Below are positions 33,201-39,803 of a stretch of 43,216 nucleotides of DNA, one piece after another. Origin of the DNA: a virus; the IMG/VR virus record IMGVR_UViG_3300036785_000047, positions 1 through 43,216 of that record, one strand, 5' to 3'. The notes beneath the pieces are model-generated. The model had not been told where the DNA came from. It saw nothing but the letters and a program-made list of their open reading frames with translations, and made no database searches. Both the position numbers and the translations under genes were made by a program. How positions within the stretch are numbered: the stretch's first letter is position 1; each line of letters begins with the position of its first letter.

Positions 33201-33548
33201 TGGGAAGTAATAAAATGCTTGCCACGACTTTGTGACTAAGCGCAATAGATTGCGATAGCCTATGTCGTCCATGGCCAAAACGCCAAGGTGGTATTTGTGC
33301 TGACTGGGCGTATCTCTGGTATACAACTCACAGCCATACATCGGCTTGAAATCAAAGCCTTCAGCCTTTGCTGCCTTTGCCGCCATCTCAAGCTTCACAT
33401 GACTGCTCACATTGCCATGTTCAGTCAGCGCCAGAGCCGGATACCCCAGCTCAATCGCTCGCTGAACATAGTCGCTTGGCTGCCCATAGGCATCACCATA
33501 TGAGTAAGTCGAGTGCGTATGTAGACTTACAAACTTCATGTTAGGCAT
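30261..33548 (-). CDS. dnaE: DNA polymerase III alpha subunit (DnaE-type) with PHP domain
   Basis: This 1095-residue replicative polymerase belongs to the C family. The N-terminal PHP domain keeps its metal ligands: SLHTHSTYSYGDA, ALTEHGN, GCELY, YHLGVLAM, VLSGC and LDAHY. The palm has GSGRGSSPASMV and YPDIDLDFDDERR (aspartates at about 421-425). Finger and helix-hairpin-helix parts follow (GFGVHAAGLV; LPGIGPKKLATV), and a short OB-like C-terminus. With an intact PHP site it may proofread, as actinobacterial DnaE1 does; that is inference. ATG 33548 is chosen because AAGGA lies 5 bases upstream; in-frame codons further upstream have no support. It replaces family A or B polymerases seen in most phages. 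Confidence 0.93.
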   Translation of the reverse strand: MPNMKFVSLHTHSTYSYGDAYGQPSDYVQRAIELGYPALALTEHGNVSSHVKLEMAAKAAKAEGFDFKPMYGCELYTRDTPSQHKYHLGVLAMDDIGYRNLLRLVTKSWQAFYYFPTTTSANLMQNGEGLIVLSGCMGSAMACKSIGGKDVETGGGIDTALKIASMMREKFGDRYYLEVQAFPELPKTLVLNQMLYEVSQRLNIPLVVTLDAHYPLESNKKMHSLIHAISRGGKSTKKTVDQQESEWDYNVPMTLLDRQTIGARLLATGIPKSAVVAALDTTLEIADRCNVILPKTDLVKYPLPDGYTDANAVLWDWLRDGWRYRDMDHNLAKGMTRDDYVARLNLEVPQIIEKGFVDYFLLISDVVRWAKSKGIVVGSGRGSSPASMVCYLLRITEVDPLAFPQMYFERFIDPNRTDYPDIDLDFDDERRDELRRYFQDKFGRDYVGNIGTYTSWKGRNSIDDVARVTKVPFAETERLKEFIIERSSGDSRYTKTLEDTIEQFPLAKAIWERNPSLSSALSLEGMLKGFGVHAAGLVVSDKPLSDTVALYTRELPSRIPNGPKRKLSVLSVDKKDAEYLGMMKIDMLGLSTLGMIKHCMRMTGMSVDDLYRIPLDDERLIAAFRRGDVKGIFQFSGRTTRMVTSQLMPDNFQELVDINALSRPGPFHSGTTLDYINAKHGKWNRDDARNHWTFNKDIERICGYTKYQIIYQEQLLAICREIGNFSWFVSSQVRKIVSLKYGEAAFNAKRDPFIEGAVSNGLSEKEADIIFRRMVTAGQYAFVLAHSITYTQLGYWAMYFKIYHPSAFYAASLRKTGKEKWQDLMRDAIDPKYAKLRGVGRPVNVLGADLDLSDITWSVSADGKDVIPGFLQIPGIGAGMSSLIVADRSLAWERGQEWGLADVEALPGIGPKKLATVKEWTVDKHDDAFGIATLHNKLNETRSMLNAGTLVDGSGVMLPSTSHKSEDLPFDLGVQFYDAQGNMTWRREDQLSVVWIGRVHGRNLRDMFEEHRSREGVDLDPTTIKEPNKKHSMVLYAYDDTDEINIRINRWRFPKLRDLLMRIRLDYDLILVSGYKNRSFGRKIEVNDMWVIDPE

Positions 33549-33566
33549 GATGATCCTTCCAATAAC

Positions 33567-33605
33567 GGCAGGCTGGCCCGGTGGGGCATGCCGAGCCAAC
33601 CTGCC
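33567..33605 (-). other. Stem-loop before the polymerase gene
   Basis: GGCAGGCTGGC (33567-33577) pairs with GCCAACCTGCC (33595-33605) over 11 positions with one mismatch. The 17-base loop holds a GGCATGCC palindrome. It fills the spacer between the 77-residue acidic gene and dnaE. No T-run follows on the transcribed strand, so it is more likely an RNA-stability or translation-control element than a factor-independent terminator. Confidence 0.5.
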
Positions 33606-33612
33606 CATTCAT

Positions 33613-33846
33613 TTAGCTGCTGGCAATCTCGTCAGTCAACTCTGACGCATCGCTGAGTGTGATGGTGGCTTCCAGATAAATCTCATCACCATCTTCATCG
33701 ATCGCACTCAGATCGTTGTCGTTGATGACTTCCTCAATTGCGCCAATCACAGCGTTGGCGTCAAGCCCACCGCCTGGCTCTTTGGGGTTGCCTTCCTCAT
33801 CGACTGTCTCGGCTTCCCCACTGATTGTGAACCTGTACTTTGCCAT
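33613..33846 (-). CDS. Small acidic hypothetical protein
   Basis: This 77-residue protein begins MAKYRFTISGEAETVDEEG at ATG 33846, with TGGGAGGC 8 bases upstream. An in-frame start at 33876 would overlap the previous gene. It is very acidic (many Asp and Glu) and seems to form a small alpha-beta fold: strand, helix (ANAVIGAIEEVINDND), strand (EIYLEATITLSD). Small acidic phage proteins can mimic DNA or bind basic host proteins, but no specific family is recognised. A stem-loop and dnaE follow. Confidence 0.65.
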   Translation of the reverse strand: MAKYRFTISGEAETVDEEGNPKEPGGGLDANAVIGAIEEVINDNDLSAIDEDGDEIYLEATITLSDASELTDEIASS

Positions 33847-33853
33847 ACTACTT

Positions 33854-33861
33854 GCCTCCCA
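33854..33861 (-). promoter_or_regulatory. TGGGAGGC ribosome site of acidic protein gene
   Basis: The third copy of the element ends 7 bases before ATG 33846 and decides that start. Confidence 0.6.
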
Positions 33862-33862
33862 G

Positions 33863-34174
33863 TTAGAAGTTGACATCGGATGGTATTATCAAGCCAGAAT
33901 GCTTGTTCCTTTTCTCTGTGATCATCACCTCATCCCATGATATTGGAACACCACGCATCATTGGGAACAGATTGAAATTGATCCTTGCTGGCAGACTCTC
34001 TTGCCATCCAATACGCTGCATCACAAACTCGGTAGCTTTGTCGCCCACCAGCTCATACGAACCACGTTCAAAGTCATGATACATCTTTGCTGTGAATACA
34101 GTTGTATATGCTCTGATGGCAAATTTCACCATATTTTGTTGGCCTGTGTTCGGTACATCAGACTCGTACATCAT
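33863..34174 (-). CDS. Hypothetical protein
   Basis: This protein of about 103 residues starts at ATG 34174, coupled by ATGA to the end of the VOC-like gene (34171-34174). It reads as a small alpha-beta protein: VKFAIRAYTTVFTAKMYHDF, VGDKATEFVMQRIGW, RINFNLFPM and SWDEVMITEKRN. I know no family for it. Its neighbours are the VOC-like gene and the acidic protein before dnaE. No membrane segment or signal peptide is present. Confidence 0.6.
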   Translation of the reverse strand: MMYESDVPNTGQQNMVKFAIRAYTTVFTAKMYHDFERGSYELVGDKATEFVMQRIGWQESLPARINFNLFPMMRGVPISWDEVMITEKRNKHSGLIIPSDVNF

Positions 34175-34692
34175 GACCACACACTCTCGTGAGAATCCCA
34201 TGGGATTTTCTGGACGGTCTTCATGTGATAACCGAACAAGTCTGAGGTATCCCAGAGCGACTCAATGAATCTAGTTCGCCCATGTAGATATGGGTTTGAG
34301 TGATCAAGTGTCGTGAACTTGTAGATTGGTTCACGGTCCAATCGCTCGCTGATGCGCTTTGTCTCGGCTCGCACATCCTGGGTGTAATAGGCCATGTGTG
34401 ACACGCCATCATACATGACGTTATAGTTGGGGATATCAACTTTGTCATCTGGCGACCAATGCAACAACTCATACTGGAAGCCTGGAATGATGTCGAAGTT
34501 GAAAGCAAGCATCGCTGTCACCGTTTGCAACAACGAGCCAGGTGGTGGAGTCTGGACACAATAGTCCACCACCCAATTCCGGTAGCCCATGTCAATCCAC
34601 TTGCGTCGCATGGCCAACCAGCCTACATGTGTTGGTACGTTGATCGAGATTTGATTGAACGCACCATCATTGATTGTGTCGATGATCAACAT
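34171..34692 (-). CDS. VOC (glyoxalase-like) family protein
   Basis: This 173-residue protein begins at ATG 34692, with GGGGAGG 6 bases upstream and the SDR stop only 2 bases before it. It resembles the vicinal oxygen chelate superfamily. A first half has INVPTHVGWLAMRRKWIDMG and, after a gap, FDIIPGFQYELLHWSPDD. A second half has GVSHMAYYTQDVRAETKRIS and ends RTRFIESLWDTSDLFGYHMKTV. The His of SHMAYYT and the Glu of FQYELLHW are plausible metal ligands. VOC proteins include glyoxalases, dioxygenases, epimerases and drug-binding proteins; the substrate here is unknown. Close coupling to an SDR suggests a shared pathway. Confidence 0.6.
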   Translation of the reverse strand: MLIIDTINDGAFNQISINVPTHVGWLAMRRKWIDMGYRNWVVDYCVQTPPPGSLLQTVTAMLAFNFDIIPGFQYELLHWSPDDKVDIPNYNVMYDGVSHMAYYTQDVRAETKRISERLDREPIYKFTTLDHSNPYLHGRTRFIESLWDTSDLFGYHMKTVQKIPWDSHESVWS

Positions 34693-34694
34693 CG

Positions 34695-35399
34695 TCAGCC
34701 TCCCCGCATTTCGACAATTGATCCTGCCATTGCTTCTGGTGAGTGGAATAGCAACCAACGAGCAAGACTGGCCACCTCATCCTTATGTACCATGCGCCCC
34801 ATGGGTCTTACTTTGAATGCCTCGATTGTCGCCTCCTCAGTCCAACCACGCAACTCAGCTGTAACCTTGATGTCATCGTTGGTCATTGGTGTATCTTCCA
34901 CACCAGTCGGCATGATACCTGTGATGTGCCACTTGGGCGTCAACTCACGAGACGCCACCTTGAGGGCCATCGCAAGCGCTGCCTTGCTTGAGCAATAGCC
35001 AATGGTCGCCCGCATTGGCACGATTGATGTCTCACTGGTGATGACGCAGATGCGACCTGAGTCTTGGATCTTCATCAAGCCTTGAAGCAAGTTGATGAAC
35101 CCAAACACATTCACATCAAATGTGTGCTTGATGGATTCGATGTCGAGATCACCAACAAAGCCCAATGTCTTGGTGCCAGCGGCATAGAACACATGCTGAA
35201 ACGGACCAAAGCCCATCGCCATGTGATTGGCCAAGAACTTGTCGATGCTGACTGGATCGGTAACATCCAAAGCATCCGGTGGTGGTGACCAGAACTTCTG
35301 CTTGTTTGGATCATCCTTCAGACTATTGAGGAACTCTCGACCAATTCCACCTGTTACGCTACCAACCACCAATAGATTGGCATAGCTGAGCCTACTCAT
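34695..35399 (-). CDS. SDR family oxidoreductase, canonical
   Basis: This 234-residue Rossmann protein has VVGSVTGGIG (a TGxxxGxG variant, about 10-19), FYAAGT, and ICVITSETS leading to YCSSK, the catalytic Tyr-x-x-x-Lys. A VMATGxx-like TGIMPTGVEDTPM follows, and the C-terminus ends GSIVEMRGG. So it should be an active NAD(P)-dependent oxidoreductase, unlike the other SDR in the window. The start at 35399 overlaps the previous stop (ATGAGTAG) behind a TGGGAGGC site; an ATG at 35412-35414 is part of that site. It is coupled to the VOC-like gene. The substrate is unknown. Confidence 0.85.
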   Translation of the reverse strand: MSRLSYANLLVVGSVTGGIGREFLNSLKDDPNKQKFWSPPPDALDVTDPVSIDKFLANHMAMGFGPFQHVFYAAGTKTLGFVGDLDIESIKHTFDVNVFGFINLLQGLMKIQDSGRICVITSETSIVPMRATIGYCSSKAALAMALKVASRELTPKWHITGIMPTGVEDTPMTNDDIKVTAELRGWTEEATIEAFKVRPMGRMVHKDEVASLARWLLFHSPEAMAGSIVEMRGG

Positions 35400-35682
35400 C
35401 GTCCTGCCTCCCATGGCTGACTACTTGATCCATCGATGCGATCGTCAAGAAGCAATGTCCAATTAAATCAATGAGAATCTCCCTTGGTTGCTCGCCTTGT
35501 AATTCCTGGCCGTCCCAGATGGCTCGCTTCAGTTTGCCTACCTTTCGATAGATGTCGACAAAGGCACCCTTTGTTCCCAGACGATTTGCATCATCGGCAT
35601 AGTCGATGTTCTTGTTGGTGAAGTGTAAACTCCACTCTGGCAATAGACATTCCATGATGTATTGGTAGTCGCTATCGCCCAT
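35392..35682 (-). CDS. Possible nucleotide-modification-associated protein (DUF1599-like)
   Basis: This 96-residue helical protein has KNIDYADDANRLGTKGAF, then DIYRKVGKLKRAIWDG and ILIDLIGHCFLTIASMD. The pattern resembles small actinophage proteins of the DUF1599 or nucleotide-modification-associated-domain type, where DY-x-D and RK-x-x-K-L-K positions are conserved; I rate that as a tentative match. ATG 35682 overlaps the HAD stop by 11 bases; an earlier TTG at 35706 is possible. It precedes the SDR-VOC pair. The activity of the family is unproven. Confidence 0.55.
   Translation of the reverse strand: MGDSDYQYIMECLLPEWSLHFTNKNIDYADDANRLGTKGAFVDIYRKVGKLKRAIWDGQELQGEQPREILIDLIGHCFLTIASMDQVVSHGRQDDE
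35406..35413 (-). promoter_or_regulatory. TGGGAGGC ribosome site of the SDR gene
   Basis: The fourth copy lies within the end of the preceding gene and is spaced for ATG 35399. Confidence 0.6.
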
Positions 35683-36310
35683 TTCTCTTTGCCTGCCATT
35701 GCTCAACTATAACTCCAATTATTTGTTGGGCTTCCCATAGATCTTTGACAGACAAGTAGCCATCATCCGGCCTGTCTTTGTTGTGTGGGCGTTCAATCAA
35801 GATCGGATTCAGCTTTGCACGGCTAGCCTGTGCGCACATCTCTGGCAGATCATCAAGTACGCATATGACGTTCTCTGACCCAACGATCTTGGACAACTCA
35901 CGATACTTGTAATCACCATAGATCACATTATGGAACTTGATATGGCATCGCTTGAGCCAATGCCTGGTATCTGGATCCATGGTGTCTAATCGCAAGTATG
36001 GACGACTGGTGCAAATCCAAACGGAAACACCCATGTGTACAAGGGCATCTGTCAACTCTGGCGCACCATCGTACATCGGCATGCTACGCTTCATCCCGCC
36101 AAGTCTGTATGCCAACTTGATCTTGCGATACGTGTCTCGACTTGTGCCCAATGATGAATAGAACTGGAACTTTGTGGCACCATCGGGCCAACCTGCTTCT
36201 GGTCTGTATTCCACGTTGCGCCCAAGCCATAACGCTGCGAACTGAGCGAAATGGGTGTAGTGATCGCCCAATGTTCCATCGATGTCGAGTGCCACTATGG
36301 GCTTGGTCAT
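35672..36310 (-). CDS. HAD-family phosphatase-like protein
   Basis: This 212-residue protein has the haloacid dehalogenase core. Motif I is ALDIDGTLGD (aspartates 9 and 11), motif II is VWICTSRPY, and motif IV is CVLDDLPEM. An insert with the helical RDTYRKIKLAYRLGGMKRS forms the cap. These residues suggest a Mg-dependent phosphohydrolase, probably on a nucleotide or small sugar phosphate, as for 5-prime-deoxynucleotidase-like HADs in phages. The start overlaps the FAD gene stop (ATGA). The substrate is inferred only from context with ThyX and nucleotide genes. Confidence 0.82.
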   Translation of the reverse strand: MTKPIVALDIDGTLGDHYTHFAQFAALWLGRNVEYRPEAGWPDGATKFQFYSSLGTSRDTYRKIKLAYRLGGMKRSMPMYDGAPELTDALVHMGVSVWICTSRPYLRLDTMDPDTRHWLKRCHIKFHNVIYGDYKYRELSKIVGSENVICVLDDLPEMCAQASRAKLNPILIERPHNKDRPDDGYLSVKDLWEAQQIIGVIVEQWQAKRNGR

Positions 36311-37116
36311 AGCACCCCAAGCGCCATCTCAAACGCATCATGGGAGAGAATGCCCTTTTGCCATAGGCCATATCTCCCAGCGCGTACGATGCCTGGCCAA
36401 CAATCACAGTTGGTCTGCAAAGGCTTGATGACTGGCATGACGCCGTGTGGCATGAAAATGTTTATGGCGTCACCTGCCCACTCGGTATTCGCATAATCAT
36501 AGATGATCGATGTGCGATACCAACCAGTCTGGCTTGGATGATCTTCATCAAACGGTCTGCCATTACATAGCACGACATGCTTTGTTCCATAACGCTCTTT
36601 GTTTCGCTCGACATCCCCGCCACGCCAGGTGTTATCTATCCAGACTTTCACGCTGGTAAACATGTGACGTTCGCGTTGGTAGCACAACTGCTTTGCGGGG
36701 ATTGTCGAGATAGTGGCGTCGTATGAATTGACGGCATGTAGCAGATATTGCTGGTCGATGATGTCATCGGTTATCATGGCCTGGTATCTCTTCCAAAGCT
36801 TGTGATAAGCCTCGCGGATCGACCATGCCTCATGATAGCCCTGGAATAACTCTGGCGACACCGTGATGCTTTCATCTGCATCATCGCCATAGACTTTGGC
36901 CCTGTAGTCATCGACATTGCCCTGCAGAACATACGAAAGCTTGACCGGTGGATTCAGGTCAAGCTCTGGTATAGCCCTATGCATATATTGTGCGCCAAGC
37001 ATCGATGACTTGCGCTTATTGCTGATTATTGTGATATCACATCCCATCAATCTTGCAGCATGTGCTGCCAGTAGTCCTGCTGGTCCACATCCAAGAATTG
37101 CGACTGCTTTCGGCAT
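36307..37116 (-). CDS. FAD/NAD(P)-binding oxidoreductase-like protein
   Basis: This 269-residue protein opens with AVAILGCGPAGLLAAHAARL, a dinucleotide-binding GxGxxG (about 9-14). A CDITIISN strand and KSSMLGAQYMHRAIPEL follow, as in FAD-dependent oxidoreductases. It is short for a complete flavoprotein monooxygenase or halogenase (about 350-550). A second half has VIDNTWRG-like and RTSIIYDYANTEW strands and the C-terminal MPHGVMPVIKPL. Similar short proteins appear in actinophages without known function. It lies between the HAD gene and the dimer-glycosylase-like gene. FAD binding is inferred from the motif; the substrate is unknown. Confidence 0.72.
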   Translation of the reverse strand: MPKAVAILGCGPAGLLAAHAARLMGCDITIISNKRKSSMLGAQYMHRAIPELDLNPPVKLSYVLQGNVDDYRAKVYGDDADESITVSPELFQGYHEAWSIREAYHKLWKRYQAMITDDIIDQQYLLHAVNSYDATISTIPAKQLCYQRERHMFTSVKVWIDNTWRGGDVERNKERYGTKHVVLCNGRPFDEDHPSQTGWYRTSIIYDYANTEWAGDAINIFMPHGVMPVIKPLQTNCDCWPGIVRAGRYGLWQKGILSHDAFEMALGVL

Positions 37117-37126
37117 GCTATTCAGC

Positions 37127-37837
37127 CTAACGATGGTCGTGTGTGCTGTAGACCCTCACTTGGTGGAACCGATCATGCACCGTCATCATGAGATCAAGCG
37201 ATGGGTCATCTGGTCGGATTGGGGTTGTGATATCTGGCATCAGATTGTGATACATGTTGGCGTGAATGGCGAACTCTACATGGCTCATCTTCTTGGCTTC
37301 AGCAAAGATCGATTTGCCATCAACGATGTAGTCAAACTTGCCATCTGGTGAAGGCTGTGGACCATAGAGCCACGTGTCTTTGTCAATCCTTGGCCACCAG
37401 TCACAGATATCATCACGAGCATTCTTGATTAGCTCGCCATACCACGCTGGATCATGACGCAACATCGCTGCCTTGTTGCTATCATGGAACTTCTGATGAC
37501 CCCACCACCAAGGCAACGGTGGCAAGACTGTCGAATATGTCCTGGTATAGCCCATGTCTTTCAGGCGCTTCTCATACTTCTCACCGATGCCCATGATACC
37601 ATCGACATCAAAGTTGACACCAATCCATTCCTGATTGAGTTCATGGGCAATCTTGGCTAGTAAGTCGTCATGTCCAATCCACATCGTCACGCCTGGATGC
37701 CACTGCCAGCCCTTGTTCTTGCCTCTCAGCGTCTCAAGAATTGTGACAGCATTGTTACGCTGAATGGTCAAATCAGCATCGCTAAGCATGACGATGTTCA
37801 TCTTGATGTCAGTCATAGGCAGGTAGATACGCATCAT
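37127..37837 (-). CDS. Pyrimidine-dimer DNA glycosylase-like protein (MSMEG_6728 type)
   Basis: This 236-residue protein resembles the MSMEG_6728 group related to pyrimidine-dimer glycosylases (T4 endonuclease V-like). Landmarks are LTIQRNNAVTILETLRG, GWQWHPGVTMWIGHDDLLAKIA and LNQEWI, then WWWGHQKFHDSNKAAMLRHD and WYGELI. Such enzymes cut UV-damaged DNA at the glycosyl bond. The catalytic residues of T4 endonuclease V are not securely located here, so base-excision activity is only likely. A C-terminal extension (about 165-236, GKFDYIVDGKSIFAE) is extra. ATG pairs at 37837 and 37834 follow a GGGTGA site. The neighbours are SSB-like and FAD genes. Confidence 0.6.
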   Translation of the reverse strand: MMRIYLPMTDIKMNIVMLSDADLTIQRNNAVTILETLRGKNKGWQWHPGVTMWIGHDDLLAKIAHELNQEWIGVNFDVDGIMGIGEKYEKRLKDMGYTRTYSTVLPPLPWWWGHQKFHDSNKAAMLRHDPAWYGELIKNARDDICDWWPRIDKDTWLYGPQPSPDGKFDYIVDGKSIFAEAKKMSHVEFAIHANMYHNLMPDITTPIRPDDPSLDLMMTVHDRFHQVRVYSTHDHR

Positions 37838-37848
37838 TCAGTCACCCA

Positions 37849-38445
37849 TCAGAACGGTGGCTCTCCACCCATCTCGTCATTGCTTGACCATGAGTCGTCG
37901 CTGAATCCAGAATCGCCCCATGAGTCATCGGTACCTGGTTCTGGTACCATGCCCATCGAATCCTCATAGGACGTCGCCATATCTTCAGCATCGATGTCTT
38001 CTGTGACGACCGTGTTTGGTAGTGGGGCAAGCGTGTCGATAGCAAAGCGTGGCGACCCTTGATACATTTCAATCTTGGAGTGGATCAGCAAGTACGTTTT
38101 GCCTGGGCGTGCCGACCCAATCCGAGTCACGTTGCCCTTCTCATCCATGTCGACTGCCGACTTGGCCCCAGTCCCCAGCGCCGTGAATAGTTCCTTCATC
38201 TTCCACGCCGTGCTGGCCTCGTTGGTCACATTGTGGAATGATGGACAGCCGTTGTATTGCTTCTTGGACTCCAGCTCGGTCTCCAAGATGAATAGCACCT
38301 TCAGCATGGGCTTGCCGGTGCTCGACTTGACCCACCACCCGCGCTTGAACAAAGCCTTGTATAGACCTTTGGGTGGAACCGGGCCATCGTACGATGTGAA
38401 CTGGCCTTCAGAAGCACCACTGGTATCAATGATGACTTTGGGCAT
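37849..38445 (-). CDS. Single-stranded DNA-binding-like protein with acidic PF tail
   Basis: This 198-residue protein pairs with the Sak4-like ATPase gene (TAATG overlap at 38443-38447). The N-terminal 130 residues look like an OB-type beta fold: PPKGLYKALFKRGWWVKSS, LKVLFILETEL and KTYLLIHSKIEMYQG. The last 45 residues are acidic and Ser/Asp/Gly-rich and end in GGEPPF, much like the acidic C-terminal tip of SSB proteins (ending PF), which docks partner proteins. So it probably coats single-stranded DNA and loads the recombinase. It is not a close match to bacterial SSB; the assignment rests on tail, fold pattern and partner. Confidence 0.68.
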   Translation of the reverse strand: MPKVIIDTSGASEGQFTSYDGPVPPKGLYKALFKRGWWVKSSTGKPMLKVLFILETELESKKQYNGCPSFHNVTNEASTAWKMKELFTALGTGAKSAVDMDEKGNVTRIGSARPGKTYLLIHSKIEMYQGSPRFAIDTLAPLPNTVVTEDIDAEDMATSYEDSMGMVPEPGTDDSWGDSGFSDDSWSSNDEMGGEPPF

Positions 38446-39362
38446 TAGAACTCCTCAGTTTGATCGCCGGCAGCGGTCGCTGCTGGTAATGCTGCTGGTT
38501 CCACGACATTAGCATCGTGAATGTCTGGCTTTGATTCATCTGACTTCTTGTTTTGTGGCAGGCCTTCATGGATCTCGATGATTGGCCTTGATGCCTTGTC
38601 TTTGTTGATCAACTCCTCGATTTGCGGGATGGTTGGGTTATCGATGAAGTTGCCAAGCACGCCATATCGATCCTTGGCACGATATGGACCAGCCGTCTGG
38701 AAGTACACGCGCCTGACCATGACTTGCTTGTCATCGCCTTGCTTGATGTTGCGCTTGATGCCATGGCCAACAACGTGCATATATCCCATGGCCTGCTGTG
38801 CAATTCCACCCTGCTTGCCATCCAGCGCCGGCAAAAAGTATGGATTGCTATTCTCATCATCGAGCCTTAACGGCAATGCCGTGTAAAGGCAATTGATGGG
38901 CAAATCGTTGAATCGCCTGATCATGTTGAGCGTTTGCTGCTGGACTTTGAGGTGATCCTGGATCTGCGGCACATCCGCGTCCGCACCTTTCTTGCCCGCC
39001 ATGACGCCGACATACAGCGCATTGTCCATCGACAACTTCTGCATCTCGGTGACGCTGTCGAGCAAGCACCACTGGTATTCGCGGCATCCACCGTTATTGA
39101 GGTAGTTGAATGCCTTGGTCAAATCAGACCACTTCCTGATTTGCCACATATCGGCCGTGGACCCAGCGCGCGCAGCAGAAATGGTCCCACGCTCTGTTGC
39201 TAGGAACAAAGCCTTGGGACCATTCTTCTTGCGTTGATCTGCCGTGCCGGCCAGGCGTGTCTTGCCCCAGCCGGACTCGGCAACGATCATCATGTTGATG
39301 CTCTCATCCCACGATTCAAGTGAGATGATGTCATCTGGTAGTTCAGCTGGCGATTCGCTCAT
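38445..39362 (-). CDS. Sak4/RecA-like ATPase, putative recombinase
   Basis: This 305-residue protein has Walker A AESGWGKT (about 28-35) and a Walker B-like WCLLDSVTE near residue 102. ALFLATERG forms the strand after the P-loop. The pattern is that of AAA/RecA-like Sak4 single-strand annealing ATPases of phages, which work with an SSB. The C-terminal 60 residues are Pro/Ala/Asp-rich and probably disordered. The start at 39362 has GAGGGA upstream and overlaps the previous gene by 20 bases. With the nuclease gene upstream and SSB downstream it forms a phage recombination module. Confidence 0.72.
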   Translation of the reverse strand: MSESPAELPDDIISLESWDESINMMIVAESGWGKTRLAGTADQRKKNGPKALFLATERGTISAARAGSTADMWQIRKWSDLTKAFNYLNNGGCREYQWCLLDSVTEMQKLSMDNALYVGVMAGKKGADADVPQIQDHLKVQQQTLNMIRRFNDLPINCLYTALPLRLDDENSNPYFLPALDGKQGGIAQQAMGYMHVVGHGIKRNIKQGDDKQVMVRRVYFQTAGPYRAKDRYGVLGNFIDNPTIPQIEELINKDKASRPIIEIHEGLPQNKKSDESKPDIHDANVVEPAALPAATAAGDQTEEF

Positions 39363-39543
39363 CGTCCCTCACTCGTCGTGGATTGCTTGCAATGATTTCA
39401 ACCAACTTGTCTTCGATCTGCTGGACGCGCTCGCTGATGTATGCGAAATCATCCAGTGTGATCAAGCTCTTGCCGTAGTCATGCGCAACTCGCTTTTTGA
39501 ACTGACCCAAGTCACGCAAGCCCTGAGTAGTCGCTGATAACAT
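39343..39543 (-). CDS. Small helical hypothetical protein
   Basis: This 66-residue protein (MLSATTQGLRDLGQFKKRV) begins at ATG 39543, with AAGGAGGTGA about 8 bases upstream, one of the strongest ribosome sites in the window. A longer frame to 39618 would lie inside the previous gene. It is helical and charged (YISERVQQIEDKLVEII, likely coiled coil), ending in a basic stretch. No family is recognised. It overlaps both neighbours and sits inside the recombination module, so it may be a small partner of the Sak4-like protein; this is inference. Confidence 0.55.
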   Translation of the reverse strand: MLSATTQGLRDLGQFKKRVAHDYGKSLITLDDFAYISERVQQIEDKLVEIIASNPRRVRDDERIAS

Positions 39544-39799
39544 GATGGTGCTCACCTCCTTTCTTTTCATCCTTGCTTGGTCGTGTATCTGCGTTGAAGA
39601 AGTTATGCCTGATACCATACATCAACGCATCTATTGGGTCACGCTCTTTGCCATCACCACGGTTGTGCGTGACCTTCATCTTGAGAACTTTTGACCTGAT
39701 AGCATTGAGGCTTTTGAATGGATTGTCGTTACAATACATGCAACCACCCTCCAAACAAGTGGCGTCAAACTCAGGCCAACAAATACGACGTTCCATCAT
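39512..39799 (-). CDS. Small Cys-containing hypothetical protein
   Basis: This 95-residue protein (MMERRICWPEFDATC) has four cysteines near the start, the last two in a CMYC pair (residues 7, 15, 20, 23), suggesting a metal-binding knob. A helical RSKVLKMKV stretch and a His-rich end (GGEHHHVIS) follow. RDPIDALMYGIRHNFF is a well-formed helix. The AGGAG ribosome site fits either ATG 39799 or 39796. It follows the Cas4-like gene by 5 bases. Its function is unknown; the Fe-S type nuclease next to it may be a partner. Confidence 0.6.
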   Translation of the reverse strand: MMERRICWPEFDATCLEGGCMYCNDNPFKSLNAIRSKVLKMKVTHNRGDGKERDPIDALMYGIRHNFFNADTRPSKDEKKGGEHHHVISDYSGLA

Positions 39800-39803
39800 G
39801 CTC

